In this document: piece by piece, positions 25,737-32,678 of the stretch
How positions within the stretch are numbered: the stretch's first letter is position 1
Layout of the letters: every line of letters starts with the position of its first letter
DNA from: Paracoccaceae bacterium
Lineage (GTDB): Bacteria; Pseudomonadota; Alphaproteobacteria; Rhodobacterales; Rhodobacteraceae
Length of the DNA stretch: 64,000 nucleotides
Assembly (NCBI GenBank): GCA_016936395.1
Contig: JAFGXY010000026.1
Coordinates: 47,575 to 111,574, forward strand
Direction of reading: 5' to 3'
The notes under the pieces: model-generated
The model's database searches: none
Seen by the model: the letters and a program-made list of their open reading frames with translations, nothing else
Told to the model about the DNA's origin: nothing
Program-made: the position numbers and the translations under genes

Positions 25737-25775
25737 GCCGGGGCCTCCGGCGGGAGTATTTGGCAAGCAGCAAGG
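25737..25775 (+). repeat. Rhodobacterales-type intergenic repeat / weak terminator
   Basis: The stretch with GCCTCCGGCGGGAGTATTTG followed by GGCAAGCAGCAAG matches, from general knowledge, a short element found many times at gene ends in Rhodobacteraceae genomes. The CCTCCGGCGGGAG part can form a small hairpin followed by TATTT. It lies 33 bases after the lytic transglycosylase stop. Only one copy is seen in this window. Confidence 0.4.
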
Positions 25776-25899
25776 CGCAAGGCCGGGTGGGGCGGGCACC
25801 GGGCCAGACATTTTTGCACAGGGCACGCGCGGGCAGCCCCATTGTCGGCGCCGCATCAGGGCCTTATCGTGGCCGCCAACACAGCACAGGTGACACAGC

Positions 25900-26748
25900 A
25901 TGACCGAAACAGCCGCATACGTTCCGCCGAAAGTCTGGATCTGGGACAAGGAAAACGGCGGGCAGTTTGCCGGCACCAACCGACCGATCTCGGGGGTCAC
26001 GCATGAGGCGCCCTTGCCACGCGGCGAACATGCGTTCCAGCTGTATTCGATGGCCACGCCCAATGGGGTGAAGGTCACGATGATGTTCGAGGAATTGCTG
26101 GAGGCCGGCCACAGCGGCGCGGAATATGACGCCTGGCTGATCAGGATCGGCGCGGGGGATCAGTTCGGGTCGGGCTTTACCGAGATCAACCCGAACCAGA
26201 AGATCCCGGCGCTGGTCGATTACACCGGCACCCATCCGCTGCGGGTGTTCGAATCCGGGTCGATCCTGCTGCATCTGGCGGAAAAGTTCGAAGCCTTCCT
26301 GCCCGCATCAGGCCCCGAGCGGACCGAGGTGATCAACTGGCTGATGTGGCAGATGGGGTCTGCGCCGTTTCTGGGTGGTGGCTTTGGCCATTTCTACGCC
26401 TATGCGCCCGAGAAATACGAATACCCGATCAACCGCTATGCGATGGAGACCAAACGCCAGCTTGACGTGCTGGACAAGCAGTTGGCGCTGCATCCTTACG
26501 TGGCGGGTGAAGACTATTCGATTGCCGACATGGCGATCTGGCCGTGGTATGGCGGTGTCGTTCTGAATCGGGCCTACAACGCGGCCGAGTTTCTGGATGC
26601 GGCGTCCTATACCCATGTCATGGCCTGGGCGAAGAAGATCGACGCGCGGCCTGCGGTGATCCGGGCGCGCAAGGTCAACCGCAACTGGGGCGAGGCGCAG
26701 GACCAACTGCCCGAGCGCCATTCGGCGGCCGATTTCGACCGGCTGTAA
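25900..26748 (+). CDS. yghU: YghU-type glutathione S-transferase / disulfide-bond oxidoreductase
   Basis: A 282-aa nu-class GST. The long N-terminal extension (YVPPKVWIWDKENGGQFAGTNRPISGVTHEAPLPRGEHAFQLYSMATPNGVKV) is the hallmark of YghU and its TPNG segment holds the glutathione-binding Thr/Asn. Next come INPNQKIPALVDY and the ESGSILLHLAEKF motif, then an all-helical C-terminal domain with YSIADMAIWPWYGG. YghU binds two glutathiones and acts as a disulfide reductase. Length and start are standard for the family. Confidence 0.94.
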   Translation: MTETAAYVPPKVWIWDKENGGQFAGTNRPISGVTHEAPLPRGEHAFQLYSMATPNGVKVTMMFEELLEAGHSGAEYDAWLIRIGAGDQFGSGFTEINPNQKIPALVDYTGTHPLRVFESGSILLHLAEKFEAFLPASGPERTEVINWLMWQMGSAPFLGGGFGHFYAYAPEKYEYPINRYAMETKRQLDVLDKQLALHPYVAGEDYSIADMAIWPWYGGVVLNRAYNAAEFLDAASYTHVMAWAKKIDARPAVIRARKVNRNWGEAQDQLPERHSAADFDRL

Positions 26749-26928
26749 CTGGCGCGGGGTCTTGCGGCGGGGTCAGGCTTCGGGCACCATGACAAGCAAG
26801 CCGTGGCGATGGCGTCGTCACAGGGGGCCCAGCCTCCGCTGCTTGCGGCGACGCGCCGCTTTCGTCCTGCACGCCGGGATCTTTCGGGGTCTCGGTCCAT
26901 GCGTCCGGCCCCAAGCAACAGGTCTGAC

Positions 26929-28143
26929 ATGGAACTGATCCGTCCTGAACATTATCGTTTTCCCAACGGCGGCGCCAAGGATGCGCTGCCGTTTGCCGTT
27001 GCCGAATACGAAGACCGTCTGGCCGGTCTGCGCGACATCATGGAGTTGCACAGCCTTGACGCCGTGGTGCTGACCTCGATGCACAACGTCGCGTATTATT
27101 CGGGGTTCTTGTATTGCAGCTTTGGGCGGCCCTATGCCTGCGTGGTGACGCGCAGCGATTGCGTCACCGTCAGTGCCGGCATTGATGCAGGCCAGCCCTG
27201 GCGGCGGTCGGTTGGGGACACCATCACCTATACCGACTGGCAGCGCGACAATTTCTGGCGTGTGGTGGCGTCGGTCACCGGCACTGGCCGCGCCATCGGC
27301 TGCGAGGCCGATCATCTGACGATGGAGCGCGCCGAAAAGCTGAACACCTATCTGAAACCCAAACGCGGGATGGATATCGCCCCTGCCACCATGCAGCAGC
27401 GCATGATGAAATCAGAGGCCGAGATTGCGTTGATCACGCAGGGCGCGGCTGTGGCTGATGTCGGGGGCTATGCCATCCGCGAGGCGATCAGGGTGGGCGC
27501 GACCGAGCTTGAGATTGCCATGGTGGGCCGCGATGCGATGGAGCGCGAGATTGCCAAGCGCTTTCCCGATGCCGAATACCGCGACACCTGGGTGTGGTTC
27601 CAGTCGGGGATCAACACCGACGGCGCGCACAATCCGTTGACCAACCGCAAACTGGCAAGGGGCGATATCCTGTCGCTGAACTGCTTTCCGATGATCAGTG
27701 GCTACTATACCGCACTGGAACGCACGCTGTTTCTGGGCGAGGTCGATGATGCCAGCCTGACCATCTGGCAGCACAACATCGCAGCGCATGAATACGGCAT
27801 GACCCTGCTGCGCCCCGGTGCCTCGTGCGCCGATATCACGGCCAAGATCAACGCCTTTCTGGCCGAACGTGACATGCTGCAATACCGCACGTTTGGCTAT
27901 GGCCACAGCTTTGGCATCTTGTCGCATTACTATGGCCGCGAGGCCGCGCTGGAGTTGCGCGAAGATATCGACACCGTGCTGGAACCCGGCATGGTGATTT
28001 CGATGGAGCCGATGCTGACCATCCCGCACGGCCAACCCGGCGCGGGCGGCTATCGTGAGCATGACATCTGCATCGTCACCGAAGACGCGCCGGAAGATAT
28101 CACCTGCTATCCTTATGGGCCTGCGTTCAACGTGGTGGGCTGA
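26929..28143 (+). CDS. Creatinase (creatine amidinohydrolase)
   Basis: A 404-aa pita-bread-fold protein with the lengths and signatures of creatinase, which hydrolyses creatine to sarcosine and urea. Visible are the N-terminal MELIRPEHYRFPNGGAKDALPFAVAEYEDRL, TSMHNVAYYSGFLYCSFGRPYACVVT, QSGINTDGAHNPLTNRK with the catalytic-region His, and YGHSFGILSHYYGREAALELRED. The metal ligands of aminopeptidase P are replaced, as expected for this metal-free branch. The ATG at 26929 gives the known creatinase N-terminus. Creatininase and sarcosine oxidase genes are not nearby, so the pathway would have to be completed elsewhere. Confidence 0.88.
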   Translation: MELIRPEHYRFPNGGAKDALPFAVAEYEDRLAGLRDIMELHSLDAVVLTSMHNVAYYSGFLYCSFGRPYACVVTRSDCVTVSAGIDAGQPWRRSVGDTITYTDWQRDNFWRVVASVTGTGRAIGCEADHLTMERAEKLNTYLKPKRGMDIAPATMQQRMMKSEAEIALITQGAAVADVGGYAIREAIRVGATELEIAMVGRDAMEREIAKRFPDAEYRDTWVWFQSGINTDGAHNPLTNRKLARGDILSLNCFPMISGYYTALERTLFLGEVDDASLTIWQHNIAAHEYGMTLLRPGASCADITAKINAFLAERDMLQYRTFGYGHSFGILSHYYGREAALELREDIDTVLEPGMVISMEPMLTIPHGQPGAGGYREHDICIVTEDAPEDITCYPYGPAFNVVG

Positions 28144-28205
28144 GGCAGGCTGCGACGGCGCGCGGGAGTGCAGCGGTGGCGCGCCGCTGAACGCCAATGA
28201 TGCAA

Positions 28206-28233
28206 CAAACGGCGGACTGCCGTCCACCGTTTG
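28206..28233. terminator. Hairpin between convergent creatinase and VPLPA-CTERM genes
   Basis: Perfect outer arms CAAACGG and CCGTTTG flank an inner GGAC/GTCC stem with a four-base loop. On the plus strand a T-containing stretch (TGTTTTGG) follows shortly after. Placed between two genes ending at 28143 (+) and 28260 (-), it can act as a shared, bidirectional terminator. Confidence 0.55.
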
Positions 28234-28259
28234 CGGCATGTTTTGGTTGAAGCTCTGGC

Positions 28260-28811
28260 TTAAGCGGCCCGTTTGGTGCGGCGCGCAAGGCCGAGGGCGC
28301 CCAATGCTGTCAGCAACAGCATGCCTCCGGCGGGCAGCGGCACGACGCTGATGCTGGGCGTGATGCTTACAGTATAGGAGCCATTGCCGAAAAATGCCGA
28401 TGACGAGACATTTGCAAGGTCCGGGGTAAAGCTGGCTTTCCATCCCGCGACGCCAAGCGTGTAGCTGCCCTCGGCCAAGGTGCCGATGCCGCTGAATGAC
28501 AGGGTTGCCGCATTGCCAGCCACGCTGGATGTCGCGGTCGCAAGCAAGGTGGAGCCGAAGTAGAGCCCGATGGACTCGCGCAGGTTGCTGCCCGCTTTGC
28601 TGGTCATGGAAATATCCAGACCTGACAGCGCATAGCTTGACGGCGCATCAAGCGAGAACTGGATGAGATCCACGGTCCGAACCTTCAAGACATTGGCGAA
28701 GGTTGCGCCGCCGGTTGCATCGCCAAGATTGTAGGTCGCGGCAGAGCTGGACAATGTCGAGGCGACGAGAGCAGCGCCGGCAATCAGGAAAGACTTTAAT
28801 TTCATGTTCAT
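28260..28811 (-). CDS. VPLPA-CTERM sorting-domain surface protein
   Basis: A 183-aa exported protein. Signal peptide MNMKLKSFLIAGAALVASTLSSSAA; a Ser/Thr/Ala-rich beta body without recognisable domain; and a C-terminal tripartite sorting signal VVPLPAGGMLLLTALGALGLARRTKRAA, i.e. VPLPAG motif, membrane helix and basic tail. This is the VPLPA-CTERM variant of the PEP-CTERM class, cut by an exosortase and delivered to the envelope or extracellular matrix. No exosortase gene is in the window. I chose the ATG at 28811 because it gives the cleanest signal peptide; ATGs at 28805 and 28835 are possible. The DNA just upstream is less GC-rich than usual here. Confidence 0.85.
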   Translation of the reverse strand: MNMKLKSFLIAGAALVASTLSSSAATYNLGDATGGATFANVLKVRTVDLIQFSLDAPSSYALSGLDISMTSKAGSNLRESIGLYFGSTLLATATSSVAGNAATLSFSGIGTLAEGSYTLGVAGWKASFTPDLANVSSSAFFGNGSYTVSITPSISVVPLPAGGMLLLTALGALGLARRTKRAA

Positions 28812-29195
28812 ATTCCACTTTTCGAGTTTTTTCATCCGCAACACCAGAAGCCTGCGCGGATGGAGCCACCATAAACGACGGGCAAGCGATAGCCCTGAAA
28901 TGCGGTGAGAATGCGGCTGTTGGCGCCGCGGTTCGAATTTTCGACAGATTAACCGCTGATTTTCCCGATTTCCGGCCGTGCGGTTTGGTGTCGGGCTGAT
29001 CGCGTTGCCTGCGGCCGTGGTCAAACGATTCTTGTCCGGCAGTGCTGGCGTGCAGCTTTCCTCTTTGATCGCCTGCCGTTGTCGCACCGGGCGCGCCATT
29101 CACCCTTGATCAAACCGTCACACGCCTGTCGCCAAGGCGTCATAACTTGCCGCCATTGCTGCGTGACAGTGCAACCCTTCAACAGGAATGGCCCG
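28812..29195. other. Divergent regulatory region with PHO-box-like repeats
   Basis: The 384-base spacer between the VPLPA-CTERM and phytase-like genes has an AT-richer half next to the former (about 28800-28980) and the tandem PHO-box-like units at 29115-29143 next to the latter. No supported coding frame was found; open frames through it lack a ribosome-binding site and plausible protein features. Confidence 0.5.
29115..29143 (+). promoter_or_regulatory. Tandem PHO-box-like repeats
   Basis: Three seven-base units, CCGTCAC (29115), CTGTCGC (29126) and GCGTCAT (29137), recur with an exact 11-base period, all sharing the GTC core. The PhoB box in proteobacteria is built of CTGTCAT/CTGTCAC direct repeats with this same spacing. 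The last unit ends 52 bases before the start of the phytase-like esterase gene. Confidence 0.6.
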
Positions 29196-31364
29196 ATGAT
29201 CCTTCGTCATGTCTGTCTGACTTCTGCCCTCGCCCTTGCCACCGCGCTGCCCGCAAGCGCCGAGATGGTGTTCAACCGCATCTCTAGTTTTGCCACGCCG
29301 GGCAACATGGCTGCGGGTGAAGACCTGGCGCGCGAAACCAGCGCCGAGATCATTGCGGCCACCGAAGATGGCATGACGCTGATCTATTCCGACAGCCCGC
29401 TGGGCGTGATCGGCATGGTCGATATCACGGACCCGAAGGCCCCCAAGCCGCTGGGCAACATCGCCATGGGCGGCGAGCCGACAACGACGCAGATCATCGG
29501 CGGCATGGCCTTTGTCGGCGTCAATACCTCGGCCGATTTCATCAACACCTCGGGCAAGCTGGTGACGGTCGATATCGCCGCCAAGTCGGTGGTGGCCGAG
29601 TGCGAACTGGGCGGCCAGCCGGACTCGGTGGCCAAGGCCAAGGACGGCAGCTTTATCGCCGTGGCGATTGAAAACGAGCGCGACGAAGACCTGAACGATG
29701 GCGTGATCCCGCAGATGCCCGCGGGCTTTGTGGTGAAGCTGCCGGTCAAGGACGGCATGGTCGATTGCGCCGGTCTGCAAAAGATCGAAATGACCGGGCT
29801 GGCCGCAGTGGGCGGTGACGATCCAGAGCCCGAGTTCCTGGATGTGAACGAGGCGGGCGAGATCGTCGTCACGATGCAGGAAAACAACCATATCGCGGTG
29901 ATCGGGGCCGATGGCACCGTTGTCAGCCACTTCAACGCAGGCGCGATTGATCTGGACGGCATCGACACCAAGCGCAATGGCAAGCTGGACTTCACCAGCA
30001 AGAAAGAGGGCGTTCTGCGTGAACCCGACGCCGTGAAGTGGATCGACGCCGATCATTTCGTCGTCGCCAACGAAGGCGATTACGAGGGCGGATCGCGCAG
30101 CTTTACCATCTTCAAGAAGGACGGCACCGTCGTTTACGAATCCGGCGCCTCGCTGGAGCGTGCGATTGCCGCCCTCGGCCATTACCCCGAGCATCGCTCG
30201 GGCTCGAAAGGCGCCGAACTCGAGTCGGTTGAAGTGGGTACCTATGGCGATACGCGCATGCTGTTTGTTGCCTCCGAGCGTGCGTCGATCGTCGGCGTCT
30301 ATGACCTGACCGATCCCGCCGCCCCGGTGCTGAAGCAACTCTTGCCGTCGGGGGTGTCGCCCGAAGGTCTGGTTGCCATCCCATCGCGCAACCTGTTTGC
30401 CACCGCCAACGAGGTTGACCTGCGTGAAGACGGCCTCGCCCCGGCGCATGTGATGGTCTACGAACTGGCCGAGGGAACCGCGGCCTATCCGATGATCACC
30501 AGCGAAGGGTCTGACCCGCTGATCGGCTGGGGGGCGTTGTCGGCGCTGACCGCTGGCGCGGAACCGGGCCAGTTGTTTGCTGCCTCGGACAGCGTCTATG
30601 GCGCGATGCCGCGCATCTATACCATCGACGCGACCCAGACCCCGGCAAAAATTACTGCCGCACTGGACATCACCCGTGGTGGGGACGCAGCACAGAAGCT
30701 GGACATCGAAGGCATTGCGACTGACGGCAAGGGCGGCTTCTGGATTGCTTCGGAAGGCCGCAGCGACCGTCTGATCCCGCACGCGATTTACAACGTCAAC
30801 GACAAGGGCGAGATCAAGACGGAAATCGCCCTGCCGCCGGAACTGCTGGCAACCGAAACCCGCTTCGGCTTTGAAGGCATCACCGTTGCCGGTGACTGGC
30901 TGTGGATGGCCGTGCAGCGCGAGTGGAAGGATGACCCCAAGGGCATGGTCAAGCTGGTGGCCTATAACACCAAGGAAAAGACCTGGGGTGCGGTGCATTA
31001 CCCGCTGGACGCCAAGGCCGAAGGCGCATGGATGGGCCTGTCAGAAATCACCCTGCACGGTGAGCATGTCTATATCATCGAGCGTGACAACCAGATCGCG
31101 GGCAAGGCTGCCGTCAAGAAACTGTATCGCGTGAAGGCCGCCGAAATGCAGCCCGCCGAACTGGGTGGCACGCTGCCGGTGGTGACCAAGGAGCTGGTGC
31201 ATGACTTCCTGCCCGACCTGAAATCGCTGAACGGCTATGTGGTGGACAAGGTCGAAGGCTTTGCCATCGACGCGGCCGGCACCGGCTGGGTGGTGACCGA
31301 CAATGACGGCGTAGACGACTCGTCGGGTGAAACCCTGTTCTGGTCGATTGGCACGGTCAACTAA
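29196..31364 (+). CDS. Secreted esterase-like phytase family protein
   Basis: A 722-aa exported protein. Signal peptide MILRHVCLTSALALATALPASA. The N-terminal half is a beta-propeller-like module (ETSAEIIAATEDGMTLIYSDSPLGVIGMVDITDPKAPKPLG, YDLTDPAAPVLKQLLPSGVSPEGLVAI) of the choice-of-anchor I type, seen in secreted phosphatase-like proteins. The C-terminal part (about residues 430-720) is a Phytase-like domain: LDIEGIATDGKGGFWIASEGR, RFGFEGITVAGDWLWMAVQR, GLSEITLHGEHVYIIERDN. Codons are strongly biased to C/G-ending forms, as in well-expressed genes. PHO-box-like repeats upstream suggest PhoB control, consistent with releasing phosphate from organic esters. The substrate is not established. 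Confidence 0.85.
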   Translation: MILRHVCLTSALALATALPASAEMVFNRISSFATPGNMAAGEDLARETSAEIIAATEDGMTLIYSDSPLGVIGMVDITDPKAPKPLGNIAMGGEPTTTQIIGGMAFVGVNTSADFINTSGKLVTVDIAAKSVVAECELGGQPDSVAKAKDGSFIAVAIENERDEDLNDGVIPQMPAGFVVKLPVKDGMVDCAGLQKIEMTGLAAVGGDDPEPEFLDVNEAGEIVVTMQENNHIAVIGADGTVVSHFNAGAIDLDGIDTKRNGKLDFTSKKEGVLREPDAVKWIDADHFVVANEGDYEGGSRSFTIFKKDGTVVYESGASLERAIAALGHYPEHRSGSKGAELESVEVGTYGDTRMLFVASERASIVGVYDLTDPAAPVLKQLLPSGVSPEGLVAIPSRNLFATANEVDLREDGLAPAHVMVYELAEGTAAYPMITSEGSDPLIGWGALSALTAGAEPGQLFAASDSVYGAMPRIYTIDATQTPAKITAALDITRGGDAAQKLDIEGIATDGKGGFWIASEGRSDRLIPHAIYNVNDKGEIKTEIALPPELLATETRFGFEGITVAGDWLWMAVQREWKDDPKGMVKLVAYNTKEKTWGAVHYPLDAKAEGAWMGLSEITLHGEHVYIIERDNQIAGKAAVKKLYRVKAAEMQPAELGGTLPVVTKELVHDFLPDLKSLNGYVVDKVEGFAIDAAGTGWVVTDNDGVDDSSGETLFWSIGTVN

Positions 31365-31396
31365 GCCCAAACGCGGGCAGACCCGAAAGAATGTGG

Positions 31397-31423
31397 CCCC
31401 CGGCACACCGCCGGGGGTCTTTT
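31397..31423 (+). terminator. Rho-independent terminator after the phytase-like gene
   Basis: Eight-base arms CCCCCGGC and GCCGGGGG with a five-base loop, followed by TCTTTTCATTTT. It begins 33 bases after the stop codon. Stem, loop size and T-rich tail are those of a strong intrinsic terminator. Confidence 0.88.
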
Positions 31424-31506
31424 CATTTTCGAACAGGCCAAAGCACTTGACGGACGGGGGCTTACCCGGCGCATGGTGCACGAAACGTCCTAACGCCGGG
31501 TCTGCC

Positions 31507-32397
31507 GTGAATCATCTGTTGCATCGCCTTTCTGCCCTCGCCCTGGTTTGCACGCTTGCCGCTTGCGGCGCGCCATCGACGCAAACCCCGCCCACCACCA
31601 CGCCGGGGTATGAAGGGTTTCAGGATGGCGAGTTTTACATCGCGCCAGTCGATGCCAAACATCTGACCCCGCAGACCGTGCGCACCGAGGTCGCCTATGC
31701 GGGGGATGAGGCGCCCGGAAGCATTGTGGTCGATATCTACGCGCGCAAGCTGTATCACGTCATGGAAGGCGGTCGCGCCACCCGCTATGGCATCGCCGTC
31801 GGACGCGAAGGGCTGTCGTTTCAGGGCAACGCCACCGTCGGGCGCAAGCAGGAATGGCCAAGCTGGACGCCAACCGCCAACATGATCCGCACCCAGCCCG
31901 AGATGTATGCCGATTATGCCGGTGGTCTTCCGGGCGGGTTGAACAACCCGTTGGGCGCGCGGGCGCTGTATCTGTATCGTGGCAACCGCGACACCTATTT
32001 CCGCATCCACGGCACCATCGACAACGCCTCGATCGGGCGGGCCACCAGCGCGGGCTGTATCCGCCTGTTCAACCAGGATGCCATTCATCTGTTTGAAAAC
32101 GTGACCCTTGGCACGCCGGTCAAGGTGCGCACGCAGGAAGAAAGCCTTGCCGCCGAAGGGCCCTACATGGATGACGCCTATGGCCGGGCCATTCCGGAAA
32201 CGCCCGAAGCGATCCGGCAAAAAGAGCGTGAGGCGAAAGAGGTGCTTGCGTTCCAGCAGCGCCAAGCCAAGGAACAGGCTGCCGAGCAGGCCCGACTGGA
32301 GCGTGAGGCTGAAAAGGCCAATCGCAAGCGCCTTGCCGCCTGCCGCCGTCAGGGACTTGACTCGGCGGCCTGCCCGCCCGCCGATGGCCGTGCCTGA
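31507..32397 (+). CDS. L,D-transpeptidase lipoprotein (YkuD/ErfK family)
   Basis: A 296-aa envelope protein. The GTG start at 31507 yields a lipoprotein signal (HRLSALALVCTLAAC, lipidated Cys 20). The YkuD domain spans about residues 75-205: SIVVDIYARKLYHVMEGGRATRYGIAVGREGLSFQG, then the active-site segment RIHGTIDNASIGRATSAGCIRLFNQD with catalytic Cys184. The C-terminus is a charged helical tail rich in Gln, Glu and Ala, perhaps lying along peptidoglycan. Such enzymes form 3-3 crosslinks or attach proteins to peptidoglycan. Its position directly upstream of the transglutaminase/ATP-grasp genes is noted, but a terminator-like hairpin separates them. Confidence 0.9.
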   Translation: MNHLLHRLSALALVCTLAACGAPSTQTPPTTTPGYEGFQDGEFYIAPVDAKHLTPQTVRTEVAYAGDEAPGSIVVDIYARKLYHVMEGGRATRYGIAVGREGLSFQGNATVGRKQEWPSWTPTANMIRTQPEMYADYAGGLPGGLNNPLGARALYLYRGNRDTYFRIHGTIDNASIGRATSAGCIRLFNQDAIHLFENVTLGTPVKVRTQEESLAAEGPYMDDAYGRAIPETPEAIRQKEREAKEVLAFQQRQAKEQAAEQARLEREAEKANRKRLAACRRQGLDSAACPPADGRA

Positions 32398-32419
32398 GCC
32401 ATCGACACCGGCGTTCAAG

Positions 32420-32445
32420 ACAGCCCTGCCTTGGGGCTGTTGTTT
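32420..32445 (+). terminator. Probable terminator after the L,D-transpeptidase gene
   Basis: Seven-base arms ACAGCCC and GGGCTGT with a seven-base loop, followed by TGTTT. It lies 22 bases after the stop codon. The T-run is short, so it may be leaky. Confidence 0.5.
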
Positions 32446-32678
32446 GCCGAAGCATGGGGATAGTCTTGGTCCCACAGGCTGGCGGCGCGGAGCGAAGGCC
32501 GGTGATCGGCCGTTGCGCGCAGCGGCATTTTTCTGATTGCGGAAATAGTGGGCGGTTCGCGTCTTGATGCCAGTGAAATGGGCTTAGATCCCGGGATATG
32601 CGATCCGGTTCCGGTGCGCGCAGCCTTCTGATCCGTGTGCCTGTTATGCAGGGGCATCCAGCGAAAGAAAAAGTGCCC

